Below the pieces are notes generated by a model. It saw only the letters and a list, made by a program, of their open reading frames with translations. It searched no databases and was not told the origin of the DNA. A stretch of DNA of 64,000 nt from Periplaneta americana (taxonomy: Eukaryota > Arthropoda > Insecta > Blattodea > Blattidae): the NCBI RefSeq assembly GCF_040183065.1, contig NC_091121.1:64140287-64204286 (forward strand), written 5' to 3'. The translations under genes were made by a program, and so were the position numbers. Shown piece after piece: positions 33,279 through 43,625 of the stretch (position 1 is its first letter; every line of letters begins with the position of its first letter).

Positions 33279-34700
33279 TTATTTTATGATTTAAATCTAC
33301 TAATCACAACAAATCTTCTTTCGTATTTTTAATTTCTGTGTCAGAGTTTTTGAGTACTTGTACCGTGTAGAAACATGCAAATTTTCGGAACTACATTTCG
33401 GCTCTATCATTAGAGAAAGCAGAAAAGTAACAGCCTATTTATTGGATCCTTTAGCTAATCTCCGTGTTTTTCCTGCTGATGGGGCGGATATATAGCCGCG
33501 AAACTTTGTATCTCTCTATACCTATGACATGGTGCAGATTCTCAAAACTCTTGCAGCATATTGAACAGCATAAAAGTTAAACAAAAAAAAAATCAAAAAA
33601 CAAAAAACAAAAAAAAAACAAAAACAAAAAAAAAAATCCAGCAAGTAAAATACATAAAACTCGTGAGTCTTTATTACTTATTATTATAACACCAAATTGA
33701 TGGTTTACTATAAGAGAAAACAAAAATTCCACTATGTAATTGAGATATCGTAGAAGCAAATTGTATCTGATGATGCCGTAAAAGGCGAAAACGTTTTTAC
33801 ATTATTTATATTTAATATGTATTAACAAATGTTAATATTAAATTGATAAGTCATAAGATTGAACATTTTAACATTATTTATTGTATGTAAAAGTTTCAAA
33901 TCATACCTAAATTTTAATTTTCTTCTCCTTCCTCATATACATATCCATTCGCCCTTTTTACCAGTTATACTTTTTTGTCTGGTATTTCATCTTGTAACTG
34001 CGTCTTCTTCCTCGTTGTTTGTATTTCGATTTAGTAGTGAGTTTTCAAATTGAATCTTTCCATTTTCTGGTATTCATTTACTAACTGTGCTCCATCACTG
34101 GTTCAGATCCGGCCTTAGATTGCTGCGGATTTCATAGAACATCACCGGAATTTTATCCCCCACAGAATCAGCTACAGCTATGAGATTTGTGTTGTTTAAA
34201 GCGCAGCTTTGGGACTACTTCCAACATTCTATTGCTCCATGGAAAATTGCAGATAAGATTCGCGTAGCTATCTCCCATGAGGAGATTCACTTGAGTCTGA
34301 GACCGTTGTATTTGATATCATTTATTATGCACTATTGCTGTTCCACAGCGGTGGACATCTCCACAATTGTTGGAGACTCCATGGAACTCTCTTCGCGAGA
34401 ACATTGACATCGTCTTCAAGTTTCGTCCTTTCATCCAATTTGTTGAAGATGGTGGTGTGCGTGCTGCATAGTGATAATTGCTCCGTTTAATTAATGAGAT
34501 GTGGGCCTCAGATTGGGCGCACGCGCGCTGGTCTATTTACTCGTATTAACTGGAATGTGAACGACTGAGGGTCGTTGAACGTTTGTTGCACGGTAGCCAT
34601 CGTCTAACAATACGACGTTCATTTGTTCTTTATTTGAGACTAGTAAAAACAAATTGAGTTCGATGTCTTACAGCATATGGAAAGTACATTAGTTACTATA
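33279..34700. other. No gene seen
   Basis: Includes an A-rich (CAAAAA)n-like tract at 33582-33640. It also includes a hammerhead-like core at 33767-33790 and a mixed-composition stretch 34090-34560 with a 75-codon frame lacking a domain. Confidence 0.4.
33767..33790 (+). other. Hammerhead-ribozyme-like core, probably degenerate
   Basis: CTGATGA, then GCC-loop-GGC, then GAAA reproduces the order of the hammerhead core. A single extra T lies between CTGATGA and the stem, which departs from the active consensus. Weak stem-I pairing is possible between TTGTA upstream and TACAT downstream. Such cores occur in Penelope-like elements and retrozymes. It may be chance. Confidence 0.2.
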
Positions 34701-35452
34701 ATCAATCAATCAATCAATCAAACTCCTGTATCTCCTCATGAGGAGCATAGGGCATTCACAAAGTGCCTCCATCGGACCCTATTTGTAGCCAACTTCTTCT
34801 CTTCGCTCCATGTTTTCCCCTCCCTAGCAATTTTCTCCAAAACTGTTCTCTTCCATGTATTTTTTGGCCTTCCTCTTGTTCTACTACTCTGGGGGTTCCA
34901 ATCCAAAGCCATTCTTTCTACTGCTCCATCTTCTTTCCTGATTGTGTGCCCTATCCAATTCCACTTTCGTCTTTTGATTTCTATTGTGATTTCTTTCTGA
35001 TTTGTTATCTTCCATAGTTCTGAGTTTGTGATTATATCTGGCCATCTAATTTTTAAGATTCTCCGTAAACATCTATTAACAAATGTTTGCAGTTTATTTT
35101 GTATAATTTTACTTGTTCTCCATGTCTCACAGCCATATAATAAGACTGATTTCACGTTACTGTTAAAGATTTTAATTTTCGTAGATCTAGATATAATATA
35201 AGATTTCCATATTGGGTACAACTGGACAAATGCACTGTTTGCATTTTTTATTCGGTTTTTTACATCCTCAAAGGCTCCACCATCCTTGTCAATTATACTA
35301 CCCAGATATTTAAATTCTTGAACAGTATCAATGGTATTATTATTTATTATAACTTTATCTGTCTTTTTACTATTTAATCTCATTTATTTAGTTTTCTTTA
35401 CGTTTATTTTCATATGAGCCCCTTTTATTACTTCTAATAAAGTATCGACTTA
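34701..35452 (-). mobile_element. 5'-truncated LINE 3' end with (TTGA)n tail
   Basis: The coding remnant (34736-35383) is followed on the minus strand by only about 15 nt and then TTGATTGATTGATTGA. A very short 3' UTR with a microsatellite tail is seen in RTE-like elements. The homologous frame continues upstream of the first Met to about 35445 through one stop. Confidence 0.7.
34736..35383 (-). CDS. Partial LINE reverse transcriptase, C-terminal part
   Basis: The frame is open for 215 codons. In order it shows FKYLGSIIDKDGG (residues ~28-40), SVLLYGCETW (~79-88), LQTFVNRCLRRILKIRWPD (~97-115), WNWIGHTIRKEDG (~141-153) and RGRPKNTWKRT (~174-184). These are the thumb and C-terminal motifs following the palm domain in RTE/CR1-type endonuclease-reverse transcriptases. 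The catalytic YxDD region and the endonuclease are absent. Upstream the same frame reads MKINVKKTK before an in-frame TAA, so the Met used here is an internal codon and not a true start. A 5'-truncated copy, not a working gene. Confidence 0.75.
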   Translation of the reverse strand: MRLNSKKTDKVIINNNTIDTVQEFKYLGSIIDKDGGAFEDVKNRIKNANSAFVQLYPIWKSYIISRSTKIKIFNSNVKSVLLYGCETWRTSKIIQNKLQTFVNRCLRRILKIRWPDIITNSELWKITNQKEITIEIKRRKWNWIGHTIRKEDGAVERMALDWNPQSSRTRGRPKNTWKRTVLEKIAREGKTWSEEKKLATNRVRWRHFVNALCSS

Positions 35453-36600
35453 CTCATAGTCACTAGATTTATATTCTTCATTTTTAACTTCTTTGTCATT
35501 TTTTTCGCCATAATCGCCTCCATAGTTCTTATCATCGTCTTTTTATTACCTTCATTTTTCACTTTCATCACATTTCTCACTGTAATCTTCAGAGCTTGAA
35601 CATCATTACAATCATCATCTTCTTTTTTAAATCCATTCTTCATTCTTACCGTTAACTTCATATTTACTTAACCGTCTTCTTCATTGTTACTATTAACGAC
35701 ATAACTTCAACGTCACTACAGTTGTCATCTTCTTTACTTTAATCGTCTTCTTATCATAATTAACTTCATAACTTCAATTATATTTTTTTTCATTGTCATA
35801 ATTAACTACATAAATTCCACGTCATTACATCATCCTTATCGTTAACTTCATATTTACTTAACAGTCTTCTTCATTATTACTATTAACGACATAACTTCAA
35901 CGTCACTACAGTTCTCATCTTTACTTTAAACGTCTTCTTATCATAATTAACTTCATAACTTCAATCATAATTTTTTTCGTTGTCATAATTAACTACCGTC
36001 GCGCGGGGTGACTTTATGCCAGGAGGGTGACTTTGTGCCACTCGCGAATTTCATAAAAAACGTAAGGAAGTAGTCTTTAAAGCCGTCACAAGGTTTTAAA
36101 GACTACTAATCGTAAGGAAGTAGACTTTAAAACCTTGTCACGGTCTTAAAGAATACTTCCATATGATTTTCGCGAATGGCACAAAGTCACCCCTCGCGAC
36201 GGTACATAAATTCAACGTCATTACATCATCCTTATCGTTAACTTCATATTTACTTAACAGTCTTCTTCATTGTTACTATTAACGACATAACTTCAACGTC
36301 ACTACAGTTCTCATCTTTACTTTAATCGTCTTCTTATCATAATTAACTTCATAACTTCAATTATAATTTTTTTCGTTGTCATAATTAACTACATAAATTC
36401 AACGTAATTAAATCGTCTTCTTTATTTTAATAGTCTTCTGCATTGTTTATTATTAACTTCGGAACTTCAACGTCATTACAGTTATCATCTTCTTTACTTC
36501 AATCATATTCTTCATTGTTATCACTAACTTTAACTTCAACGTCATTAAGACATCATCTACTTCAATCATTTTTTCTATTGTTACCATGAACTTAACAGTT
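35453..36600. repeat. ~190-bp tandem array, interrupted by a MITE
   Basis: CGTTAACTTCATATTTACTT recurs at 35650, 35840 and 36236. The 396-bp spacing of the last pair equals one 190-bp unit plus the 207-bp insertion at 35996-36202. Each unit includes AACGACATAACTTCAACGTC and TAATTAACTACATAAATTC. The flanks (35453-35640, 36400-36600) hold more degenerate copies. Confidence 0.85.
35996..36202. mobile_element. MITE inserted in a tandem-repeat unit, TA duplication
   Basis: The left terminus CCGTCGCGCGGGGTGACTTT and the reversed right terminus CCGTCGCGAGGGGTGACTTT agree over about 24 bp and are flanked by TA on both sides. Neighbouring tandem units carry the uninterrupted site AACTACATAAAT, so the insertion point is certain. 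Nested inner palindromes (AAGTAGTCTTTAAAG; AAGTAGACTTTAAAACC) mean nearly the whole element can fold. No coding capacity. Confidence 0.9.
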
Positions 36601-36655
36601 TAAATCTTTAGAGGAATAGGATCCGGGATATCTTAGGATCAATGCACGCAAGCAT

Positions 36656-36908
36656 TTCGTCTTTGTTCCTGCAATAACTCCTATGTGCAAAATATAAAAT
36701 TTTTCAGTAGGAAGGAAAACACATTTATTCATCCTATGGCAGCCGTACATAGGAGACTGTGAATTCTTGCATTTTCTAAAGAAAGAAATATAATTACATA
36801 TAGGAGATTTTATTATTTGCTGTATCACTATTTAAGTTATTTAATAGAGCAAAAAACTGAAAATGGATAAATATGTCACATAGGAGTTATTGCAGGAACA
36901 ACGACGAT
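36656..36908. mobile_element. MITE-like element, 25-bp perfect inverted repeats
   Basis: TTGTTCCTGCAATAACTCCT plus ATGTG at 36663-36687 is exactly reversed at 36877-36901. Pairing extends a few bases outward (TCGTC). Internal motifs CATAGGAGA and ATATAGGAGA echo the arm sequence. Confidence 0.75.
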
Positions 36909-37458
36909 TTACTATACATTTATTTATAAGACGCAATACGTCAACACGCGTCGGACACAAACAAAGGTCGTACAGGCCGATTATAGTTGAAAATGAAGTA
37001 CTTGATACATGCTTTATATATGCAAGGTCCCCTCCTCCTCTGCGGTTTCATTGCTGGCATTGCACTAAATACATACCAAGTTTATGAAAAGTAAACTTCC
37101 TGCGGCGATCACTTAAATAGTTTTTGTACTATGAGAACTTTCGTTCAACATCACAGGATATTAAAGTTACATATAAATAATACGACTGCTGTTATGATAT
37201 TTGTTGTTTGTTTTTCGATATATTTATTACGTTATGCATCACTGCAAACCCACCATTCTTATCAAGAACACTGTGTATTGTGTAACCTCTGTTTTACTCT
37301 TTCGGTAATTGGTCCAAGACTTGCTTGATTAATTTTCTTGGATATCTCGTCAATAATGATTTTTCGGTTTTGATATTTATGCATTTGGTTCTTCGAGCTT
37401 ATTAAATTTGGTGTTTTGTAAGATTTTAATGATTTTCTTTAATCGGGAAATGTAATTT
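36909..37458. other. No gene seen
   Basis: Two 65-codon plus-strand frames lack domains. No repeat recognised. Confidence 0.4.
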
Positions 37459-38262
37459 ACAGGACGCTGTAGTTACTATTGCCAGCCGTCAATTGTTAAT
37501 ACAAAGAATATAAAATGGACGTATGAGATTAGAGTCTTTCTAAAGTATTACCGAAAACAAGATTATAAAGCTGCCGCCGAAGTTCTAAGAATATGTGAAG
37601 TTGAGGGTGAAGGTATCGTTAGTTAGCATTGTTCCAGTGTTTCAATAATGGAGGAGAAATTAAAGATTTACAACGTCCTAGAAGACCTAAGGTATGGAAT
37701 ATTGAGAATACACGTAGAGTTTTGGAAGAAAATCCACAAAAAAGCCTACTCGTAGGTTGTCAGAAGAACTTGGTGCTTCAAAAGATACAATATATCGCCA
37801 TATTAAGACGCTTAGAAAATCGTACAGAAGTTTTAGATCCATACCTGATGAATTGACACCTGAATAGGCTCAACTCCGTCGCCAGCTTATCGCTAATCCC
37901 ATGGATGATAGATTTATCAGAAGAATTGTCACATGTGATGAAAAATGGATATACGTACTATAATTACCGTGGCGTCTTCAGATTACCATCTGTTTTGATC
38001 GAAAGCCCACTTTCTACCTGGAAAAATTTCCAAAACTTGGAATGGATGTTACCGAATTCTTGCACCAGAAACCAGAAACTGGTACTGTCTCAGGATAACA
38101 AACCTCGCTGAGAGGTGGCTCAAGACCATAGAATCTAATGGCCCTTACTTGAAGATTAATTTCTTGTCACAACACACTCCAACAAAAATTTTGCTTCAAA
38201 AACCGTCATTACTTATGAGACAGTATTTGTATAATAATCACTTCTTCCGTGAATATCCTGTA
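37459..38262 (+). mobile_element. mariner element, internally deleted
   Basis: Contains the mariner transposase remnant 37510-38175. The ends ACAGGACGCTGT and, reversed, ACAGGATATTCA are weakly matching and next to TA. The element is about 0.8 kb, against about 1.3 kb for an intact mariner, consistent with the missing catalytic block. Confidence 0.6.
37510..38175 (+). pseudogene. mariner transposase pseudogene
   Basis: Across several frames the order of motifs is that of mariner (DD34D) transposases. They are YEIRVFLKYYRKQDYKAAAE (first helix-turn-helix), then RVLEENPQKS, RRLSEELGASKDTIYRHIKT (second helix-turn-helix) and RRIVTCDEKWIYV with the first catalytic Asp. After a scrambled section comes LSQDNKPR (second Asp region), and then the C-terminal tail ERWLKTIESNGPYLED. 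The block with the third catalytic Asp (YSPDLAPSDYH-type) is absent, and several stops and frameshifts are present, so no active enzyme can be made. Confidence 0.8.
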
Positions 38263-38334
38263 CAATCATAAATCAGGTCTTTATAAAATATATCATATTT
38301 AATTCAGTTAAATAATGTTTCGCTTAATAAAATA

Positions 38335-38910
38335 TAAACATGGACAAATTATTATTAGACTAAAACTTTTTCCTGGAAACATAAGTTAATATAATTTGTC
38401 ATATCAACTATCAGTATAATTCACAGAGTCTCTACTGTTGTAAATATGATTGTTTACATATTCTGGTATAATTTTCCAATGACTAAGTATATTTTTTCTG
38501 ACTATGCTGGTACTACTGGTGTTTTAATTATATACTGCAGAAGATATTCTCACATGGCCTGCAAGAAGACCGGACATGAACGAAATTGAAAATCTGTGAT
38601 CTATACTGAAGAAGAAAGTGAACAAAAAGAGGCTTAAAACAAAACATGGACTCATTTAAGCACTGTCTGATATCTGGCTAAATGATGTTGATATTCAAAG
38701 AAAGTGTCAAACTTTGGTTTCCAGCATCCCTGACAAAATCAACGTGTTAATAAAGAATAAGGGAATGTTCACAAAATATTAGTAACCTCAAGGGTCAGTT
38801 TTTTGTTCATTATATCTGTACAAAATACATTTTTGTTCATTATTTCTACCGATAAATACAGCTTCGTTGCACATATAATTAATTTAGTCTAATAATTTGT
38901 CGCACTTAAT
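38335..38910 (+). mobile_element. Tc1-like deletion derivative, copy 1
   Basis: Homologous along its length to 46132-46685. The ends carry GGACAAATTATTAGACTAAA and its reverse. The region 38555-38782 reads, with stops, WPARRPDMNEIENL, SILKKKVNKK, then SSIPDKINVLIKNKGMFTKY. This is the C-terminal third of a Tc1-type DD34E transposase, with the last catalytic Glu kept in EIEN. The rest of the transposase is gone. Confidence 0.8.
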
Positions 38911-39755
38911 CTCGCTCAGTTTAAAAGAATGTAATATTATACTTCTGGCATAAATTCAGTGTCATCACCATATGTTTAAATACTTGACACTTGAAATCGG
39001 AAGGAAACAGTCTGACTTCCTGACAACTATTGAGCATCTGTCGTTCTGTTGAGTCTTCTAAGAGAGAAAATTTGCCGTGAAATCACGACTTGCATCTTTC
39101 AACAGTAGGCCTATTAGAGAGTCGTTTGTTTACAACTTCTTTTATGATTACATGGGCTCAAGTGTAGACATTCGAAATAATAAACCATGAAATCTTACTT
39201 TTATTTATATATCTATAATATGTGTTCAGCCCAGCTGGGAGACACTCTGTAGAAATAAATAATACAGTGTTAGTAAGAGCAGAAGATAGTAAAGGACTAT
39301 GAAACATTGGAAAGAGGGGGAAGATTTCTACTAACATACAAGATAAATGAATCGTTGTATTCTTCGCCGCACAATAAAACGAATGTTAGAAAACTGTTCA
39401 AAGCTGTTCTAAAATATAATTCAGTCTTAGCAATACTTTCGCTATTTTATACGCGTGGATGTTGAACACCGATCGAAAAGAAAAAAATACGAATAGAAAT
39501 TACTGCTATGCAGTTTTTAAGACACGCTAGGATTTAAAATAATGCATACAAAATTAAATGGCACAATGAGAAAGGAAACATGAAGTTTATTTTCTCATAA
39601 TACGAAACATACTTAGGTAGACAAAGCGCTGAAATTCTGGAAAAAATGAAAGGCTTTCACGGGAATACATGTTTCAGGATCCCTCATGCCAAAAAAGAAA
39701 AGGTTTTGATAGCTTTCTCTCTCAGTCTATTTTATGTACAATCATTTGTCTTGAA
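38911..39755. other. Mostly unassigned; possible LINE debris near 39390-39560
   Basis: Around 39390-39560 a broken plus frame reads IEKKKIRIEITAMQFLRHAR, similar to the IExAEMKFLRR motif of LINE reverse transcriptases. Too degraded for a firm call. The rest shows nothing. Confidence 0.35.
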
Positions 39756-40179
39756 GTCGGCCTGAGTAGCGTAGTCCATATAGCGATGGCCTTCTGTGTT
39801 CGAGGTTGCGGATTCGATCCTGGCCCAGGTCGATGGCATTTAAGTGTGCTTAAGGGGAGTCTGTACTGACATCCCATCAACGTAAAGCAGAGTAATAAAA
39901 GATAATGACCGTAATTTTAGCCTGTCACATACAATAATACTTGAAGAATAGCCCCTAAAAATTTCAAATGTGTATCTTATGTAAGTCCTGAGAAAAGTGC
40001 ACCTGAATTAGATGAAATTTACATTGCTGGGATAGGCAGTACAGACTCCCCGTAAATACGACAGGCTCATGTCAGTAGATTACTGGCATGTAAAAGAACA
40101 CCTGCGGGACAAAATTCCGGCACACCGGCGACGCTGATATAACCTCTGCAGTTGCGAGCGTCGTTAAACCATTTTTTTC
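39756..40179 (+). mobile_element. tRNA-derived SINE, family F, carrying a MITE
   Basis: The head has a TGAGTAGCGTAGTCCATATA A-box region and the B box GGTTGCGGATTCGATCC. The body resumes after the MITE with ACAGGCTCATGTCAGTAGAT, and the element ends in CGTCGTTAAACC with a T-rich tail. TCTTGAA flanks both sides (39749-39755; 40180-40186) as a probable 7-bp target duplication. Confidence 0.75.
39854..40051. mobile_element. MITE nested inside SINE F
   Basis: The left end GGGGAGTCTGTACTGACATC and the reversed right end GGGGAGTCTGTACTGCCTAT continue with CCC(A)RC/CAA similarity for about 33 bp. Flanking TAA occurs on both sides (39851-39853; 40053-40055), consistent with a 3-bp TWA target of PIF/Harbinger type. 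198 bp, non-coding. Confidence 0.8.
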
Positions 40180-40402
40180 TCTTGAATTGTTATACGTTGT
40201 TTTGTTCATATTAAATATCTACGAGCCAATTTATCTGGAAATCATGCATATAAAATATAAGATTTTTAGTAAACATGAATGGGTCTTCATTTGAAATCGA
40301 CAAACACGACTATTTTATTCGTGATTTTTGGACATTTTGGAAAGAAACAAAGCATTGATTATTATTAATACAATACAGCATACTGCATAATTTAACGAAT
40401 AA

Positions 40403-40540
40403 ATGAATACATACATACATACATACATACATACATACATACATACATACATACATACATACATACATACATACATACATACATACATACATACATACAT
40501 ACATACATACATACATACATACATACATGCATACATACAC
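40403..40540. repeat. (ACAT)n microsatellite
   Basis: About 33 units, then degenerate CACGCACG and CATACGTA copies to about 40605. Long Tyr-Val-Cys-Met frames are artefacts. Confidence 0.95.
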
Positions 40541-40605
40541 ACAGACGCACGCACGCACATACGTACATTTATATGTACATACATAGGCAAATACGTAATA
40601 CATAC

Positions 40606-41374
40606 ATATAGTGCTTACTTTTTGTATTAGTGCAGCTGTGATTTGTTTTTTGTTTTGGAACTTATTTTCATTATTTAGATTGAAGTCATAATTCTATAGG
40701 TATATCGAATTATATTCCCGCAAAGTTGGTTGAAATAATTGTGTGTGCCCTGGCAACTCTATTTCGTATGACGCATTTTTTTAGCGGAATTGTGACAGAA
40801 ATTAAATTGTTGTTAATATTGACTGATGAAACGCAATTAAAACGAATTCGCGCCAATTACATTCCTTCGTCAACAGTTAAACAATAAAAGAGCAGTCTTA
40901 ATTGCTATCTTTCAGACATTAAAGTTTCGTGATATTCCAACTTCACTCGCTCCGTTAACTTTCGAACTGTTGAAGCAAATTATAAGAACAATTATCTGAC
41001 GTAAGAGCAAGTGAAATGGATGTGAACTATCTATCAAAAGAAGATTTTCCACACCAATGTAGGGTTTTCATCCGCAAGTCCATTTTTGGCATTTTTCAAT
41101 CTAACATATTAGACACATAATGGGATTCCCGTAATGATGGCTTTGCATGATAGTGAGCCTCTTCATACAGCAGGGAAAGTTGCATTCTTTATAAGATTGT
41201 GACCGATAATTATTCTGATGTTAATGTGTTATGCGCGATCATAGAAAGCATGAAGATTTTTGTGATTAAGAATGCTGTCTCTACTACTTGCTAACGTCCA
41301 TATGTTTTCCCTGTAGTTGTGTCAAAGTACGGACTTATCATTGCATGAATTCTGACTCTCGCTTCATTCCATAC
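40606..41374. other. No gene seen
   Basis: AT-rich, no supported feature. Confidence 0.4.
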
Positions 41375-41600
41375 CATCGGCGTTGCTCGAGGATACCGAG
41401 CCGAACTTGTGATAAGAGAGTGAGCTCGGGCGTGTGGTGGAATCCCTCTTATGCTGATTATCTAGTTGGGTTTTTAAGTGTTTTTTTCAACTATAAGGCA
41501 AATGTCAGATAATCTTTCGGAAAATTCTCAATATCACTCGCCAAAATATCGTCTCGCTATCACAGATATAATCGATTCTAGATAAATTCCCAGTTCATTT
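41375..41600 (+). mobile_element. Degenerate SINE, family B
   Basis: Body blocks AGGCAAATGTCAGATAATCT, CGTCTCGCTATCAC and TCGATTCTAGATAAAT match family B in order. The A box is broken (GGCGTTGCTCGAGGATACCG) and the B box decayed (GGTGGAATCCCTC). Confidence 0.65.
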
Positions 41601-41855
41601 AGCTTCGACAAAAATCTGTAAAAAGAAATATTATTTCTTCTCATAAAGAATATTATTTTATATGAAAATGGTCAGCCATTACGCAACTTTCTCTTTGTAA
41701 TGCTCAGAAACATAGATCAATAAGCAATGTCGAAGATGACTAAGGTGAGATCCATTGTCCATAATACATGTAGTGTCTACTGTTTTATTCGTCAATTTAT
41801 TCTACGTTAATAAAAAAAAATAGTACAGAAGGATTTTGATCCGCTCCATCCGAAA
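41601..41855. other. No feature seen
   Basis: AT-rich. Confidence 0.4.
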
Positions 41856-41991
<136 letters not shown>

Positions 41992-41999
41992 AATAATAT

Positions 42000-42345
42000 A
42001 ATAATCCGTGGCGCTATAGCCAGTGAAGGGCCTAGACCGACGAGCCGGTTGCTGGCCTCACGCCCACATGCCGAAGCAGAGGTGGACGATCATCCAACCA
42101 GAATGGAGGTATCGTGTGGTTAGCACGATGATCCCCCAGCCGTTATAGCTGGTATTCGCAACCGGATTTCGCTACCTATCGTAGTTCCCCAAGTGCATCA
42201 CGATGCTGGGTGGGCACCGGTCCCATACCAACTGGCCAAAATTTCATGAGAAAATTTCTTCCCCCATGAGGACTCGAACCAGTGCGCATTCCGTAACGCG
42301 AGTCCTAGGCAGGATGCCTTAGACCACGACGCCACAGCGCGGGAC
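42000..42345 (-). mobile_element. tRNA-derived SINE, family D, with 13-bp target duplication
   Basis: On the minus strand the head AGTCCCGCGCTGTGGCGTCG and B box GGTTCGAGTCC look like a Leu-type tRNA; a 260-bp body follows and ends GCGCCACGGATTATTATA. TTCATTAATAATA at 41986-41998 is repeated at 42346-42358. The insertion is at the outer edge of the palindrome 41856-41991. Confidence 0.85.
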
Positions 42346-42347
42346 TT

Positions 42348-42350
<3 letters not shown>

Positions 42351-42402
<52 letters not shown>

Positions 42403-42431
42403 TTATTATATTATTATTATTATTATTATTG
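42351..42431. repeat. (AAT)n and (ATT)n tracts
   Basis: AAT units 42351-42397, a short link, then ATT units 42408-42431. Confidence 0.9.
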
Positions 42432-43292
42432 AACATTGGACATTGGACATATAAAAGCTCAAATTCTGGTTCCAACTTATTTCGCTCTTTCGTCTATTGA
42501 ACATCGATAATGTGTTACATTGGAAAAATCATATTAAAGAAATTACCCCCAAACTAAATTCAGCTTGTTTTGCTATTAGATATATGCAAAAGATAGCAAA
42601 TATCAATACCTTAAAAACAATATATTTTGCATACTTCCATTCTGTAATGAGTTTTGGAATAATATTCTGGGGAAATTCCACAGATAGTAACAATATATTT
42701 CTATTACAAAAAAGAGTAATTAGAATAATAGTAGGTGCAAAATCTAGGGAATCGTGTAGGGCTATTTTCAAAAAACTACAAATAATGCCCATGGCTTGTC
42801 ATTATATCTTTTCATTAATAATCTTCCTCGTATGTAATCGTGAAAACTTTGTAACTAATTTAACAGTTAATAGCATAAATACACGTCAAAAAAATTACTT
42901 TCATACACCATCGGCAAGTCTATCGTGGTATCAAAAAGGAGTGCGTTATATGACAGTAACAATTTTTAATAGCCTCCCTATCGATATAAAAAATGAAACT
43001 CAAAACATAAAATTATTTAGGGCCAAATTAAAGAAGTACCTAATTTCTCACGCCTTCTATTCTGTAGGTGAATTCATGACATTCAATAACACTTCATGAA
43101 ATTGATACAAAAACTTTGTGTTTTACTAGTAGACTATATTGTAAATATCGTCTATATATATTTCATCTACATAGACTGTGACTATAAATTAAGATTTTAT
43201 AATAGTATTAAGTTTTTTGACTTGTTCCGTATTCTAGCTGTAAGAATGTTTGAATACCATGGAATGTTAATAAATACAATACAATACAATAC
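42432..43292 (+). mobile_element. 5'-truncated jockey-like LINE with (AATAC)n tail
   Basis: An open ORF2 C-terminal region (42497-43099) is followed by about 165 bp of 3' UTR ending CCATGGAATGTTAATAAATA, then CAATA repeats. The lack of upstream catalytic motifs marks 5' truncation. Confidence 0.75.
42497..43099 (+). CDS. Partial LINE reverse transcriptase C terminus, still open
   Basis: 200 codons with no stop. Motifs in order are LNIDNVLHWKNHI (~1-13), YFAYFHSVMSFGIIFWGNS (~43-61), LLQKRVIRIIVGAKSRESC (~68-86) and FNSLPIDIKN (~157-166). This is the conserved region after the reverse-transcriptase palm in jockey-type elements, where a YxxYxxS-x-x-x-YG-x-x-x-WG block precedes LQK-x-x-R-x-I. 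The catalytic YxDD box and the endonuclease are absent. The first codon is TTG (Leu in the family), not a real start; the frame simply continues from truncated upstream sequence. Among the best-kept transposon frames in the window, hence probably a younger insertion. Confidence 0.75.
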   Translation: MNIDNVLHWKNHIKEITPKLNSACFAIRYMQKIANINTLKTIYFAYFHSVMSFGIIFWGNSTDSNNIFLLQKRVIRIIVGAKSRESCRAIFKKLQIMPMACHYIFSLIIFLVCNRENFVTNLTVNSINTRQKNYFHTPSASLSWYQKGVRYMTVTIFNSLPIDIKNETQNIKLFRAKLKKYLISHAFYSVGEFMTFNNTS

Positions 43293-43625
43293 AGCATTAA
43301 TGACACATCATGCTCAATATTAGCATTATGAAGCTATATTGTCACAAAGCTAATTATTCTGAGAATTGCTTCTCATATTTCAGTTGTTGAAGCACAAAAT
43401 ACCATCTTTCGTGGCTTAACTTGCTCTTCTATACTTCAGGGTTTGTTTGCATTTCTTCATGAAGAATTTTTTAAATACCGTCCATTGATAATATTTGTGT
43501 AATCTATTGGGAAAATATAAATACCGATACAGGATATTTCGGGCGTCTTGACAAAGCCAATGCAGGATGCAAGACAAAATCATTAGACATGTCCTTTGTA
43601 TACAGAACGCCTGGTAACTCTGCAT
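43293..43625. other. No feature seen
   Basis: AT-rich; nothing supported. Confidence 0.4.

Noticed and set aside
34180..34407. 75-codon frame in a GC-richer stretch
   Set aside because: No flanking splice pair comparable to 20659-20837 and no known motif.
40403..40540. Regularly spaced repeats considered as a CRISPR-like array
   Set aside because: Pure (ACAT)n with no spacers; the genome is eukaryotic.
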